Notes under the pieces: model-generated | What the model was told of the DNA's origin: nothing | The model's database searches: none | Seen by the model: the letters and a program-made list of their open reading frames with translations, nothing else | In this document: piece after piece, positions 17,211-26,436 of the stretch | Layout of the letters: each line of letters starts with the position of its first letter | Position numbering within the stretch: position 1 is the stretch's first letter | Position numbers and translations under genes: made by a program | Assembly (NCBI RefSeq): GCF_000739655.1 | Contig: NZ_BATR01000104.1 | Coordinates: forward strand, 62,001-126,000 | DNA: 64,000 bases | Source: Verrucomicrobium sp. BvORR106 | GTDB lineage: Bacteria > Verrucomicrobiota > Verrucomicrobiia > Verrucomicrobiales > Verrucomicrobiaceae | Direction: 5' to 3'

Positions 17211-18836
17211 ATGCTTCAGATCAGCCAGTTCCGCCTGCCCATCGATCACACCGACGACGCTCTGAAAAAGTCTGTCTGCAAGGCTTTGGATACTCGCCCG
17301 GAGCGGCTGGGCAGAATCAAGATCAAGCAACGGGCGGTGGACGCCCGGAAGAAGAATGAAGTTCTCTTCTGCTACACGCTGCTCGTGGAAGTGCCGGATG
17401 AAGAGCGCGTCCTACGGCGGGTGGGCAAGCCCGGCCGGATTGAGAAAGCACCGGACGAACGGTACCTGGAGCTGGAGAAGCTGACAGCCGAGGGAGGCAG
17501 TGACACGGCACCCAAGCCCAGAATCGTGGTGGTAGGCACGGGGCCGTGCGGACTTTTCTGCGGGCTGCTGCTCGCCCGGCAGGGGTATAAACCCATCCTG
17601 CTGGAGCGGGGCAAGGCGGCGGGACCGCGCGCTCGAGATGTGACTGGCTTCTGGCGTCGTGGCTGGGCCTTCGATCCCAACTCCAATGTTCAGTTTGGGG
17701 AAGGGGGCGCGGGCACCTTCTCCGATGGCAAGCTCTACACTCAGATTCGGGACCGGGAGAACCGCATCCCCTGGATCTTGAAGGAGCTCGCCAAGGCGGG
17801 GGCTCCGGAGGACATCCTGGTAAAGAGCCGACCTCACGTGGGCACGGACCGTCTGATCAAAGTGGTGCGGACGATTCGTGAGGAGATCATCAGTCTGGGT
17901 GGCGAGGTCCGATTCGAAACCCGGGTGGCTGACGTGGTCCTGGAGAACGGAGTGATGCGCGCGGTGAAAACTGAGACCGGCGAGATCATCGAGGCGGAGC
18001 GGTTTGTCTTTGCCGTGGGGCACAGTTCACGGGACACCTTCGAGGCGCTGTACAAGCAGGGTATTCCTTTTGAGGCGAAGCCGTTCTCGGTGGGGGTGCG
18101 CATCGAGCATCCCCAGGCACTGCTGGACCATTCCCAATTTGGAAAAGCCGCAGGGGACCCCAAGTTGGGGGCGGCGGCCTACAAGTTCGTGGCGCACGCT
18201 CCCACCGGGCGGGCAGCCTACAGTTTCTGCATGTGTCCTGGTGGGCTGGTGGTGGCTGCCACCTCTGAGCCGGACATGGTGGTGACCAACGGGATGAGCA
18301 GCTACGCCCGGGCGGAAGCCAATGCCAACTCGGGGTTCATGGTCGATGTCCGGCCGGAGGACTTTGCTGCGGAGAATGTGCTGGGCGGAATCGACTTCCA
18401 ACGAAGCCTGGAGCGCCGTGCCTTCGAGGTCGGCGGGCGGAACTACCATGCGCCTGCGCAGTTGCTAGGGGACTTTATGCAGGGCCGGGCCAGCACCAGT
18501 CAGGGGAAGGTGAAGCCTTCCTATGAACCGGGAGTGTTCTGGACGGATCTGCGAGAGGTGCTGCCTGAGTTCGTGTGCAACACGATCAAGGAGGCCGTGC
18601 CCATGATCGAGAGCGGGCTCAAGGGATTCATGCTGGATGACGCGGTGATGACCGGCGTGGAAACCCGCAGCTCTTCACCTGTCCGGATTCCACGAGATGC
18701 CCAGACATGCGAGTGCGTGGGGGTGAAGCATTTCTATCCAGCAGGAGAGGGCGCGGGATACGCCGGCGGGATCATCTCTGCGGCGGTGGATGGCATGCGC
18801 GTGGCAGAGAAGATCATTGCGGGGATACAGGGGTAG
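17211..18836 (+). CDS. FAD-dependent dehydrogenase (COG2509 type)
   Basis: 541 residues. An N-terminal ~90-residue cap (ISQFRLPIDHTDDALKKSVC) precedes the FAD-binding fold, with RIVVVGTGPCGLFCGLLLAR at ~104-123 and ERGKAAGPRARD after the second strand. Further family signatures are NSNVQFGEGGAGTFSDGKLY, CMCPGG and, near the end, YPAGEGAGYAGGI. This matches the widely conserved family annotated as NAD(FAD)-utilising or 'uncharacterised FAD-dependent' dehydrogenases, whose substrate is unknown. It starts 75 bp after the XRE regulator on the same strand. Confidence 0.87.
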   Translation: MLQISQFRLPIDHTDDALKKSVCKALDTRPERLGRIKIKQRAVDARKKNEVLFCYTLLVEVPDEERVLRRVGKPGRIEKAPDERYLELEKLTAEGGSDTAPKPRIVVVGTGPCGLFCGLLLARQGYKPILLERGKAAGPRARDVTGFWRRGWAFDPNSNVQFGEGGAGTFSDGKLYTQIRDRENRIPWILKELAKAGAPEDILVKSRPHVGTDRLIKVVRTIREEIISLGGEVRFETRVADVVLENGVMRAVKTETGEIIEAERFVFAVGHSSRDTFEALYKQGIPFEAKPFSVGVRIEHPQALLDHSQFGKAAGDPKLGAAAYKFVAHAPTGRAAYSFCMCPGGLVVAATSEPDMVVTNGMSSYARAEANANSGFMVDVRPEDFAAENVLGGIDFQRSLERRAFEVGGRNYHAPAQLLGDFMQGRASTSQGKVKPSYEPGVFWTDLREVLPEFVCNTIKEAVPMIESGLKGFMLDDAVMTGVETRSSSPVRIPRDAQTCECVGVKHFYPAGEGAGYAGGIISAAVDGMRVAEKIIAGIQG

Positions 18837-18896
18837 GTTCGGCCTTTGGTTTGGGTTCGTGTTTTCCCACGGGCGTAGTCGTTTTGGTACATGCAC

Positions 18897-18932
18897 AAAA
18901 AAGGCGTCTCGCGCTTTCACGCGAGACGCCCA
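18897..18932 (-). terminator. Strong intrinsic terminator of the minus-strand gene at 18957
   Basis: Perfect 11-bp stem GGCGTCTCGCG (18903-18913) with CGCGAGACGCC (18920-18930) and a 6-nt loop, followed on the minus strand by a run of T (18897-18902 read as A). It lies 25 bp past the stop codon of the minus-strand gene and could also stop the plus-strand dehydrogenase transcript. Confidence 0.9.
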
Positions 18933-18956
18933 AAAGAGCATCGCTGTTGAGGTGGC

Positions 18957-19910
18957 TTAGGGAACCACTTCGCCGGAACCCGTATAGATCCACTTCTCAA
19001 CCTTGCCGCCGAAGACGCGGGCTTGGGCTTGGGTGTCGAAGTCACCGAACATCGTCTTGGTGGTGTAGTCCACGATGATGGTCCAGTACTCCTTCTCGTC
19101 GATCTTCTCGAGAGCGGCATCACCCCACTTCTTGATGTTGGTAGGGGTGATTTCCGTCACCTGACCGGCTTTCATGCTGGCGAGCAGGATGTCGTAAGTG
19201 CCTTCGGCATTCTTCGCGGGCTTGTCACCACGGCTGGCGACGGCCGGCGTGGAGGCTGCGGTCGCCTTGGCGTTGTTGGCGGAGTTCTGGGCGAAGAGGA
19301 ACTGGCGCTTCAGCATGGCGGTGCGATCCACCTTCCAGCGCTCATACACATCAGTCAGCACGGCCTTGAGGTCCGTGTCATCCAGAGACACCGTGGCGCG
19401 GGCAGGGGAGGTCGGCGTGGGGGAGACGGTGAGGTTTTCACCGAGTTGGCCAATGGCGGTGGCGATGCCGCCAGCGGTCATTTTCGAGCCGAACTTGTTG
19501 CCATTGATCTCCGCCATGAACTCCACGTTCTTCATGAGCTTGATCGGACGTGGGAAGGCGGACTTGGGAATCTCAGCCCAGTTTTTCACCACTTGTTCGA
19601 TCGGCGGGAAGTCAGGAGGGAGGAAGCCGTCAGCATCGGGCTTCTTCACTTCAGCACCCAAGCCAGCCGTCATCGGGGGCGGTGTGGGCATGGGTTCGGG
19701 CTTGGGCGGCTCCGGTTTGGGCGGCTCAGGCTTGGGTTCAACCTTCGTTGGCTTGGGTGGTTCCACCGCCACCAGTTCCGGTTGCTTGACCTCCACGGTC
19801 TGCGGTTTGGGCTTCTCCAGACCAAAGTAGTCCGCCACGGGCGGATAGGCATACTGGAAGCCGACAAAGCCGACGCCGAGGAGTAGGATTAGAATGCCAA
19901 GGGCTTTCAT
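18957..19910 (-). CDS. Membrane-anchored hypothetical protein with proline-rich spacer
   Basis: 317 residues. One N-terminal membrane helix (MKALGILILLLGVGFVGFQY), then a Lys/Pro-rich spacer (~32-80; repeats of KPEPPKPEP) as in TonB-like proteins, then a ~230-residue domain that I do not recognise (KNVEFMAEINGNKFGSKMTA; LDDTDLKAVLTDVYERWKVD). The C-terminal Ton box-like strand features of TonB are missing, so it is not called TonB. The spacer would let the domain reach across the periplasm. Single gene with its own strong terminator; the promoter should lie in 19911-19985. Confidence 0.7.
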   Translation of the reverse strand: MKALGILILLLGVGFVGFQYAYPPVADYFGLEKPKPQTVEVKQPELVAVEPPKPTKVEPKPEPPKPEPPKPEPMPTPPPMTAGLGAEVKKPDADGFLPPDFPPIEQVVKNWAEIPKSAFPRPIKLMKNVEFMAEINGNKFGSKMTAGGIATAIGQLGENLTVSPTPTSPARATVSLDDTDLKAVLTDVYERWKVDRTAMLKRQFLFAQNSANNAKATAASTPAVASRGDKPAKNAEGTYDILLASMKAGQVTEITPTNIKKWGDAALEKIDEKEYWTIIVDYTTKTMFGDFDTQAQARVFGGKVEKWIYTGSGEVVP

Positions 19911-19985
19911 GGGTGGGATATATCAGCGCACTGAGCGGGTGTTGGGGGAGGGAAAAGGTACGGCCAGCTGGGAGGTTTTCAATAT

Positions 19986-20951
19986 TCAGCCGTTGAAAAA
20001 ATAGCGGAGGATATGGTAGTACAGCGGGGCGGAAAAGCAGAGGGAGTCGATCCGGTCCATCATGCCGCCATGTCCCTCGATGAGGGTGCCCCAGTCTTTG
20101 ATACCACGTTCGCGCTTGATGGCGGACATCACCAGGCCACCAAAGAAAGCCACGAGGCAGAGCAAAAGGGACACCCCGAAGGCCTGAAGCGGGGAAAACG
20201 GGGTCAGGCGATGCATGAGGGCCCCCAGCAAACTGGCGGAGAGGATGCCGCCCACGAGCCCTTCAAGGGTCTTTTTGGGGCTGAGAGCGGACACCGGGGT
20301 CTTGCCAATCAGTTTGCCCCATACGTACTGAAGGACGTCACTCCCCTGGATTACGGCGACGAGGAAGATGATCAGGCCGGCGCTCCCCATCTTGATGGCG
20401 GGCAGGTTGTCCAGATTCTCCAGCATGGGGATGTGGCTGATGAAGTACACACAGACCATCAGGCCCCATTGCGTACGCGCATTTCGCTCCAGGAACTCCG
20501 TCACATCCGGTGTCAGCACCGTGAGGATCGGGATCAGGATGAATGCATAAACAGGAATCATGATGGCAAACATCCCGTACCAATGGGTGGCGACCAGCCA
20601 GTACTGATAGGGGAGGATGACGAAGAATGCGGCAAACAGGGCCCAGTGGTCCCCCCTGCGCGTGGGGGTGGCGGTGATGAACTCGCGCAGCGCCAAGAAC
20701 GAGATCAGGCCAAAAATGATGGTGGAGCCAGCCCGATTGAAGGACAGAGCGGAGAACAGGACGATCACCATGACCCACCAGCTGTTCACGCGGGCTTTCA
20801 GGTTGGCGACGGTCGCTTTGCCCCCCTCACTCTGAACCTTGCGCCCCAGAATGTAACTGATGGCGCTGGCCAGAAAGAGCACCCCAAACACCGCGATGAA
20901 GAGATTCCGGGTGACGTCGGAGCTGAAGTTGATGGAACTGAGGATGGGCAC
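19986..20951 (-). CDS. cdsA: Phosphatidate cytidylyltransferase (CdsA/YnbB-like)
   Basis: 321 residues with about eight membrane helices. The CDP-diglyceride synthetase signature is complete at ~276-303: S-x-x-KR-x4-KDWG, then EGHGGMMDRIDS. The enzyme makes CDP-diacylglycerol from CTP and phosphatidate. It is the last gene of a three-gene minus-strand phospholipid operon, 63 bp after the acyltransferase. It is longer than classic CdsA and clusters with a CDP-alcohol transferase and acyltransferase, so it could be a YnbB-like paralogue rather than the only housekeeping copy. Confidence 0.9.
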   Translation of the reverse strand: MPILSSINFSSDVTRNLFIAVFGVLFLASAISYILGRKVQSEGGKATVANLKARVNSWWVMVIVLFSALSFNRAGSTIIFGLISFLALREFITATPTRRGDHWALFAAFFVILPYQYWLVATHWYGMFAIMIPVYAFILIPILTVLTPDVTEFLERNARTQWGLMVCVYFISHIPMLENLDNLPAIKMGSAGLIIFLVAVIQGSDVLQYVWGKLIGKTPVSALSPKKTLEGLVGGILSASLLGALMHRLTPFSPLQAFGVSLLLCLVAFFGGLVMSAIKRERGIKDWGTLIEGHGGMMDRIDSLCFSAPLYYHILRYFFNG

Positions 20952-21014
20952 GGGGAGGGGTAGGGAAGGCGCTGGGTTCGAAACGGATGGGGCGGGATTT
21001 CGTTAGGTGAGACG

Positions 21015-21653
21015 TCAGCCGGGCTTGAGGCTGCCCCCATGCGCGTGAGGCATGAGATTCAGCACGGCCTCGCGAGTGCGACGGAGGAAGTCGGGTTTCT
21101 TTTCACCCTCCTCCAGGCGGAGCGGGGCTCCAAATACCACGGTGCTGATCAGAGGGATGGGGAGGAGGTGGCCCTTGGGGAGGATGCGATTGAGATTCTG
21201 CAGGTACACGGGGATCAACTCCGCTTCCGGCACCTTGTTTGCCAGGTGGTAGAGGCCGGGTTTGAAGTCGGTGATGTTCCCATCCATGCAGCGGGTCCCT
21301 TCCGGGAAAATGATGAGTGACTGCCCTGCGCGCAAGGCATCCGCCATCTGGGAGATCGGGTTTTCCGTCCGGGAAATGGCCTCCCGGGCGATGAGGAGAG
21401 AGTTAAAAATGCCGCAGGCAACCCCGCGGGTGAGGGCGGTTCGCCCCCAATAGTCGCGGGCGGCAACGGGGCGGGTGCGTTCCCGGGCCGCGGAGGGCAG
21501 GGCGGCCCAGAGGGTGGCAAAGTCCAGGTGACTCCCGTGATTGGCAAAGTAGATGCGCAGTTTTTCGCACTTGGGGTCGCAGCCTGCCCACACGGCGTTC
21601 GCGCCGGTGATCAGCTTGGTCAGGAAGATTGAGGCGGGTCTCAACATGGGCAT
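21015..21653 (-). CDS. 1-acyl-sn-glycerol-3-phosphate acyltransferase-like (PlsC family)
   Basis: 212 residues. Catalytic H-x4-D is present as FANHGSHLDFATLW, and the second family motif as IIFPEGTRCMDGN. Members transfer an acyl chain to the sn-2 position of lysophosphatidate. The start ATG (21653-21651) overlaps the TGA of the upstream CDP-alcohol transferase in a TGATG, which fixes the start and predicts translational coupling. It is followed by cdsA. Confidence 0.88.
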   Translation of the reverse strand: MPMLRPASIFLTKLITGANAVWAGCDPKCEKLRIYFANHGSHLDFATLWAALPSAARERTRPVAARDYWGRTALTRGVACGIFNSLLIAREAISRTENPISQMADALRAGQSLIIFPEGTRCMDGNITDFKPGLYHLANKVPEAELIPVYLQNLNRILPKGHLLPIPLISTVVFGAPLRLEEGEKKPDFLRRTREAVLNLMPHAHGGSLKPG

Positions 21654-22354
21654 CACGGGTTCGTTGGAGTATTCTTGTAAAGATCCCGCGAAATAATACA
21701 CAGCCTCCTCCAGCAGGTGAAAACACAGCCCACCACGATGAGGGCCAGGGCGACGGTCATGACGATGTCCGCCTTGCCATCGGGACGCACCCAGAGCTCC
21801 ACGATGCTGCCCAGACAAGCGAAGGTGATCACCGCCATGCGGTGCTGCTTGGCCATGGGGCCAGCGAAGGATTGGTTGCCCGTGAGGGTGCCACCCAGCA
21901 CGCGAATGTAGGCGGTCATCACCGCCAAGACGGCGGCGACCCAGCCCAAGGGCATGCCCCAGAGCTTGATGATCCAGTCGCTGCTGTAGCCGGCGGCCAT
22001 GAGGATCAGAGGATCGGCAATGCGGTCAGGCACCTCGTTGTAGAGGCCTCCCACCACGCTCTTTTTGCCCCCTTCGATCGCCACCATGCCGTCCAGGAGA
22101 TTGCAGAGCAGACGCATCTGAATGCCCACGGCGGCACCGATCCAGAGCAGTGTGGCGGCTGTAGGGCAGCAGGCCTCGCTGGCGGTCATGAGGCAGACGA
22201 CGCTGACGAGAGCAAAGGCCACACTGAGCACAGAGATGGCATTCGGCGTGAGGCCCCACGCGTCCACTTTCACGGCCAGACGTTGCGCCCATGGTTTTTC
22301 ACGGGATTTCAAATAGCGCCGTGCTCCCATGCCTGCGGGGGTCTCTTCTTGCAT
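21653..22354 (-). CDS. CDP-alcohol phosphatidyltransferase family protein (YnbA-like)
   Basis: 233 residues with five to six membrane helices. The CDP-alcohol motif region reads NLLDGMVAIEGG (D88 G89) then GGLYNEVPDRIADP, a variant of D-G-x2-A-R-x8-G-x3-D-x3-D in which the Arg is replaced and one Asp is Glu/Asn. This variant is shared, as I recall it, by YnbA-like members and may mark a different alcohol acceptor. The frame is open far upstream, antisense to polA; the ATG at 22354 leaves a normal N-terminus. First gene of the phospholipid operon and divergent from polA, with the shared promoter region 22355-22471. Confidence 0.85.
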   Translation of the reverse strand: MQEETPAGMGARRYLKSREKPWAQRLAVKVDAWGLTPNAISVLSVAFALVSVVCLMTASEACCPTAATLLWIGAAVGIQMRLLCNLLDGMVAIEGGKKSVVGGLYNEVPDRIADPLILMAAGYSSDWIIKLWGMPLGWVAAVLAVMTAYIRVLGGTLTGNQSFAGPMAKQHRMAVITFACLGSIVELWVRPDGKADIVMTVALALIVVGCVFTCWRRLCIISRDLYKNTPTNP

Positions 22355-22471
22355 GGTGCACTGTTGGCGGATTCGGTGGTCGTGCAATGCGATTTGTTGA
22401 AGCAGGCAACTGGCAGCCAATGGGTGTGACTTCCTGCTTCTCAGAACGCGCATCCTGCCTATGCTGCGCGG

Positions 22472-25375
22472 ATGCCCCAGTCTCAGCCCCAGCGCCTTTT
22501 CCTCTTGGACAGCATGGCCCTGCTGTATCGCGCCCATTTTGCCCTGATCAGGAAGCCGATTTTCACCAGCGATGGGGTGAACTCCTCCGCTCTGTTTGGC
22601 TATGCGAATGCGCTGCTGGACATTCTGCAGAATCAGAAGCCGACCCACTTGGGGGCGGCATTCGACACCAGCGCACCCACGCCCCGCCACACGATGTTTC
22701 CCGCATACAAGGCGCAGCGAGACGAGATGCCGGAGGATCTGAGTCTGGCGATCCCGGCGGCCAAACGTCTGCTGAAGGCGATGCGCATTCCGGTGCTGGA
22801 AGTGGATGGCTGGGAGGCGGACGACATCATCGGCACCCTGGCCCACCATGCAGAGGCGCGGGGAGGATTTGAGACCTACATGGTCACTCCGGACAAAGAC
22901 TTTGGCCAGCTGGTGACGGAGAACACGTTGATCTACAAGCCGGGGCGGCAGGGCTCTGACACCGAGATCCTGGGGGTGAAGGAAGTCTGTGAACGCTGGG
23001 GTGTGAGCAAGCCGGAGCAAGTCATCGATCTGCTGGGGTTGATGGGGGATGCCAGCGACAACATCCCGGGTATTGCTGGGGTGGGGGAAAAGACGGCTGC
23101 CAAGCTCATTCAGCAGTTCGGCAGTGTGGAGGCTCTGCTGGCCCGGTCGGACGAGGTTGAGGGCAAGCTCAAGGACAAGGTAAAAGCCGGAGCGGAGATG
23201 GCGGCCCTGTCCAAGCAACTGGCCACGATCATGATCGATGCTCCGATCTCGGTGCAGCTCGATGATCTGGCAGTGCAGGGATTTGATGACGACGCGCTCA
23301 AGTCCATCCTGGTGGAGTATGAGTTCAATGCGCTGGGGCGTCGGCTGTACGGAGATGACTTCAAAGCTGGCAGAGGGCGACAGCTCGGGGCCGCGACCCC
23401 GGCAGCTACGACTCCCACCAGCAAGAAGTCCAAAGGGACGGACCTGCAGGGGGATCTGTTCGGGGCGGGGACGGAAACCATCCCGGTGGCCACGGCTGGA
23501 GACGAAGGTTCCGCTGAGGACATGGCTGCAGAGCCTGTGCATCTTCCTGGGCTGAAGACCATTCAGGACGTGCCGCATCGCTATGATCTGGTGAAAACCG
23601 CAGAGGAGCGTTCAGCATGGTTCCAAAAGCTCAGCGAGGTGGAGGCCTTCTGCTTTGACACCGAGACGGACGGGCTGGACCCGCTCTCCGCCCGCATGCT
23701 CGGCATTGCCTTCAGCATCGCCCCTCATGAAGGATGTTATTTCCATATTCCAGAGGACCGGGATGAGCATCTGGCGGTGCTGAAGGAGGTGAAGTCGTTC
23801 TTTGCTGCTTCGACGGCGGAGAAGATCGGTCACAACCTGAAGTTCGACCTCCGCGTGTTCCTGGCCCACGGAGTTGAGGTGCAGGGGCCATTCTTTGACA
23901 CCATGCTGGCGCATGCCCTGGTGGAGCCGGATCAGCGCCATGGCATGGACTACCTGAGCGAACGCTATCTGGGCTACAGCCCGGTGTCCATCACGTCGCT
24001 TATCGGTGAGAAGAAAGGGGCGACGCCCCAGAAGAGCATGGCGGAGGTGCCGCTGGAGCCTCTTGCCGAGTATGCTGCGGAAGACGCTGACGTGACGCTG
24101 CAACTCTCTCAGAAGTTGCGCCCTGAACTGGAGCGGCTTGGCTTGAATAAGGTGTTTTTCGAGATTGAGGCCCCGCTGCTGCCGGTGCTGGCGCACATGG
24201 AGCACGAGGGGGTGAAGGTGGATGTGCCCACTCTGGAGGAGTTTGGGCTGGAACTGCTCAATCAGGCCAATGTGCTGAAGGAGCGCATTCAGGGATACGT
24301 GGACTGGCCGTTCAACCTCAACTCGCCCAAACAGCTTGGGGAGGTGCTGTTCGACCATCTGAAGCTGATGGAGAAGCCGAAGAAGACGGCCACCGGTCAG
24401 TACCAGACCAATGAGCAGACGCTGCTGACGCTTCAGGGGAAGCATCCCATCATCGATGACATCCTCGCCTATCGCGAGTGCACCAAACTCAAGAGCACCT
24501 ACGTGGATGCGCTTCCCGCGGCAGTGAATCCTCTCACGCACCGCGTGCATACCACCTTCCATCAACTGATGGCGGCGACAGGGCGCATGGCCTCGACGGA
24601 TCCCAACCTGCAGAACATCCCCATCCGGACGGACCAAGGCCGGGAGATCCGCAAGGCTTTCGTTCCCGAGAAGGAAGGCTGGGTGCTCATGAGTGCTGAC
24701 TACTCCCAGATCGAGCTGCGGGTGATGGCGGAACTGAGTGCTGATCCGGCCATGATCGAGGCCTTCCAGGAAGGACATGACATTCACCAGGCCACCGCGG
24801 CCAAGGTGTATGGGGTGGCATTGGACGAGGTGTTGCCAGAAATGCGGCGCACGGCCAAGATGGTGAACTTCGGCATCATCTATGGCATCAGCGCCTTCGG
24901 GCTGAGCCAGCGGCTGGGCAATACTTCACGTACGGAAGCCGCGCAGATCATTGAGAACTACTTCAAGCAGTATCCCGGCGTGAAGCGCTATATGGAGGAC
25001 ATCGTCACCCAGGCGCGGACGCTTGGCTATGTGGAGACCGTCGTAGGCCGCCGCCGCTATCTGCGGGACATCAACTCCTCCAACATGTCGGTGCGCAGCG
25101 CCACGGAGCGCGTGGCGATGAATGCGCCGATCCAGGGCACCGCCGCGGACATGATCAAACTGGCCATGGTGAACGTGGCCCGCTCACTCAAAGAGGGCGG
25201 GTTCAAGACCCGCATGCTTCTCCAGGTGCACGACGAACTTCTCTTTGAAGTGCCAGCGGATGAAGTGGAGAAGGTGAAGCCCGTCATCGAGCAGGGGATG
25301 CGGGAGGCTCTGCCGCTCAAGGTCCCCGTTCTGGTGGAGGCCGGGACTGGCAAGACCTGGCTGGAGGCGCATTGA
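22472..25375 (+). CDS. polA: DNA polymerase I
   Basis: 967 residues, normal length. Residues 1-~310 are the 5'-nuclease (LLDSMALLYRAHFAL; VDGWEADDIIGTLA; TPDKDFGQLV; GDASDNIPGIAGVGEKTAAK). A ~70-residue linker leads to an intact 3'-5' exonuclease starting FDTETDG (~394). The polymerase core has motif A (DYSQIELR, ~743), the O-helix (RRTAKMVNFGIIYGISAFGL) and motif C (VHDELLFEV, ~919). It acts in Okazaki-fragment processing and repair. The exonuclease keeps D-x-E, unlike lineages where it is dead. It is divergent from the phospholipid operon. Confidence 0.98.
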   Translation: MPQSQPQRLFLLDSMALLYRAHFALIRKPIFTSDGVNSSALFGYANALLDILQNQKPTHLGAAFDTSAPTPRHTMFPAYKAQRDEMPEDLSLAIPAAKRLLKAMRIPVLEVDGWEADDIIGTLAHHAEARGGFETYMVTPDKDFGQLVTENTLIYKPGRQGSDTEILGVKEVCERWGVSKPEQVIDLLGLMGDASDNIPGIAGVGEKTAAKLIQQFGSVEALLARSDEVEGKLKDKVKAGAEMAALSKQLATIMIDAPISVQLDDLAVQGFDDDALKSILVEYEFNALGRRLYGDDFKAGRGRQLGAATPAATTPTSKKSKGTDLQGDLFGAGTETIPVATAGDEGSAEDMAAEPVHLPGLKTIQDVPHRYDLVKTAEERSAWFQKLSEVEAFCFDTETDGLDPLSARMLGIAFSIAPHEGCYFHIPEDRDEHLAVLKEVKSFFAASTAEKIGHNLKFDLRVFLAHGVEVQGPFFDTMLAHALVEPDQRHGMDYLSERYLGYSPVSITSLIGEKKGATPQKSMAEVPLEPLAEYAAEDADVTLQLSQKLRPELERLGLNKVFFEIEAPLLPVLAHMEHEGVKVDVPTLEEFGLELLNQANVLKERIQGYVDWPFNLNSPKQLGEVLFDHLKLMEKPKKTATGQYQTNEQTLLTLQGKHPIIDDILAYRECTKLKSTYVDALPAAVNPLTHRVHTTFHQLMAATGRMASTDPNLQNIPIRTDQGREIRKAFVPEKEGWVLMSADYSQIELRVMAELSADPAMIEAFQEGHDIHQATAAKVYGVALDEVLPEMRRTAKMVNFGIIYGISAFGLSQRLGNTSRTEAAQIIENYFKQYPGVKRYMEDIVTQARTLGYVETVVGRRRYLRDINSSNMSVRSATERVAMNAPIQGTAADMIKLAMVNVARSLKEGGFKTRMLLQVHDELLFEVPADEVEKVKPVIEQGMREALPLKVPVLVEAGTGKTWLEAH

Positions 25376-25410
25376 GGGCGGTGGGTTAGGAGTTAAGAGT
25401 GAAGGGTTGT

Positions 25411-25465
25411 GGGGCTGAGACTTGAAGTTTGAGTTTTGAACTTTGAAGTTTTCAGCCCCCTTTTT
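25411..25465 (+). terminator. Probable terminator of polA
   Basis: GGGGCTGA (25411-25418) pairs with TCAGCCCC (25452-25459), followed by C and TTTTT (25461-25465). The loop is long (33 nt, made of repeated TTGAAGTTT-like words), so it is weaker than the classic form. The T run touches the stop codon of the convergent sdpI-like gene. Confidence 0.5.
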
Positions 25466-26142
25466 CACAACGCCTTCGACTGTAGTTTTCGTGAGGTATG
25501 GAAGGCGTAGCCAAGGGCCAGGGCGGACCAGCCGAGCAAGAGAGCCAGCAGCGTCCAGAAGTAGGGGACGGCGCCAAGGCCGGAGAGTTTGAGGACGATC
25601 AAGAGCAGGCTGATGCCCATGAGGATGCGTCCGGCGAAGCGATGGGTACGGTTCCAAACCTCAGGAGACTCCAAGGTCCAGGGGCAGCGGATGCCGATGG
25701 TGTAGTTGGGGCGCAGTTTGCCGAAGTAGTTTCCCAGAAACAGGAAGAGCAGAGGCACGCCGTAGAAGATGGTGCCCTTGATGACCTCCAGGTTGCCCCA
25801 TGAGGCATAAACGATGCCCACGGTGCATGAGCCGAGAAGGATGCACACGGCCAGCATCGATTTACGCAAAACGTTGCGCACCTGGTCGCGGGTATCCGGT
25901 TCGTACTTCGCCATTTTGGGATCAAACCGGAACCAAATGAGAGTGGCCACGGTGACCAGAATAGAGGTGATCGGCAGCAGGAGCACGCCCGGAAAGCGGT
26001 TCATGAAACCATCTGGCCGGAAATGGATGTTGAAGTGAACGGGCACCCGGTCAGGGATCTGTGGCCAGACGACGGCGAGATACACCAGAGGGGCGGCGAG
26101 CACCACGATCTCGGGCCAATGTTTGATCAGTTGCTTTTTCAT
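25465..26142 (-). CDS. SdpI-family membrane protein (DUF1648 plus SdpI domain)
   Basis: 225 residues from the ATG at 26142 (MKKQLIKHWPEIVVLAAPLV). The N-terminal DUF1648 part has WPQIPDRVPVHFNIHFRPDG; the C-terminal SdpI part has NYTIGIRCPWTLESPEVWNR then THRFAGR, with six membrane helices in all. In Bacillus subtilis SdpI is the immunity and signalling protein for the SdpC toxin, and it sequesters the repressor SdpR. No SdpC-like gene is nearby. The gene follows the SdpR-like repressor and overlaps its 3' end by 92 bp. Confidence 0.88.
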   Translation of the reverse strand: MKKQLIKHWPEIVVLAAPLVYLAVVWPQIPDRVPVHFNIHFRPDGFMNRFPGVLLLPITSILVTVATLIWFRFDPKMAKYEPDTRDQVRNVLRKSMLAVCILLGSCTVGIVYASWGNLEVIKGTIFYGVPLLFLFLGNYFGKLRPNYTIGIRCPWTLESPEVWNRTHRFAGRILMGISLLLIVLKLSGLGAVPYFWTLLALLLGWSALALGYAFHTSRKLQSKAL

Positions 26143-26422
26143 GGGATTCGGGGAGCTCGGCAGGCTTGGCTGCCGTGAGGCTGAGCAGCCAGCGGATGGC
26201 GTCTTCCACCACGCTGGTGGCGAGGGAATAGATGACAAACTGCCCCTGCTTTTCCGAGGTCACGAGGCCTGCCCGTTTCAGCAGATCCAAGTGGTGGGAG
26301 ACGGTGGGGCGCCCCAGCTTAAAATGCTCTGCGATGGCTCCGGCAGACAGGTCTCCACCCCGCAGCAGATCCAAAATGGCCCGCCGGGTGTCATCATTCA
26401 GTGCCTGAAAAAGAGTCGTCAC
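26051..26422 (-). CDS. ArsR-family repressor (SdpR-like)
   Basis: 123 residues using the GTG at 26422, which puts the family start (TTLFQALNDDTRRAILDLLR) in place; a TTG at 26446 is the alternative. The winged-helix motif is AIAEHFKLGRPTVSHHLDLL followed by KRAGLVTSEKQGQFVIYSL. SdpR-type repressors are ~90 residues. Here about 30 extra residues, basic and low in structure, are encoded inside the sdpI-like gene. The palindrome at 26437-26456 overlaps the TTG and precedes the GTG, so autorepression is likely. Confidence 0.85.
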   Translation of the reverse strand: MTTLFQALNDDTRRAILDLLRGGDLSAGAIAEHFKLGRPTVSHHLDLLKRAGLVTSEKQGQFVIYSLATSVVEDAIRWLLSLTAAKPAELPESHEKATDQTLARDRGARRPSGVSRRRLATDP

Positions 26423-26436
26423 AGGATTGATTCGAT

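Noticed and set aside
18957-19910. TonB
   Set aside because: It has the anchor and Pro/Lys spacer, but no TonB C-terminal motif and no ExbB/ExbD or receptor genes beside it.
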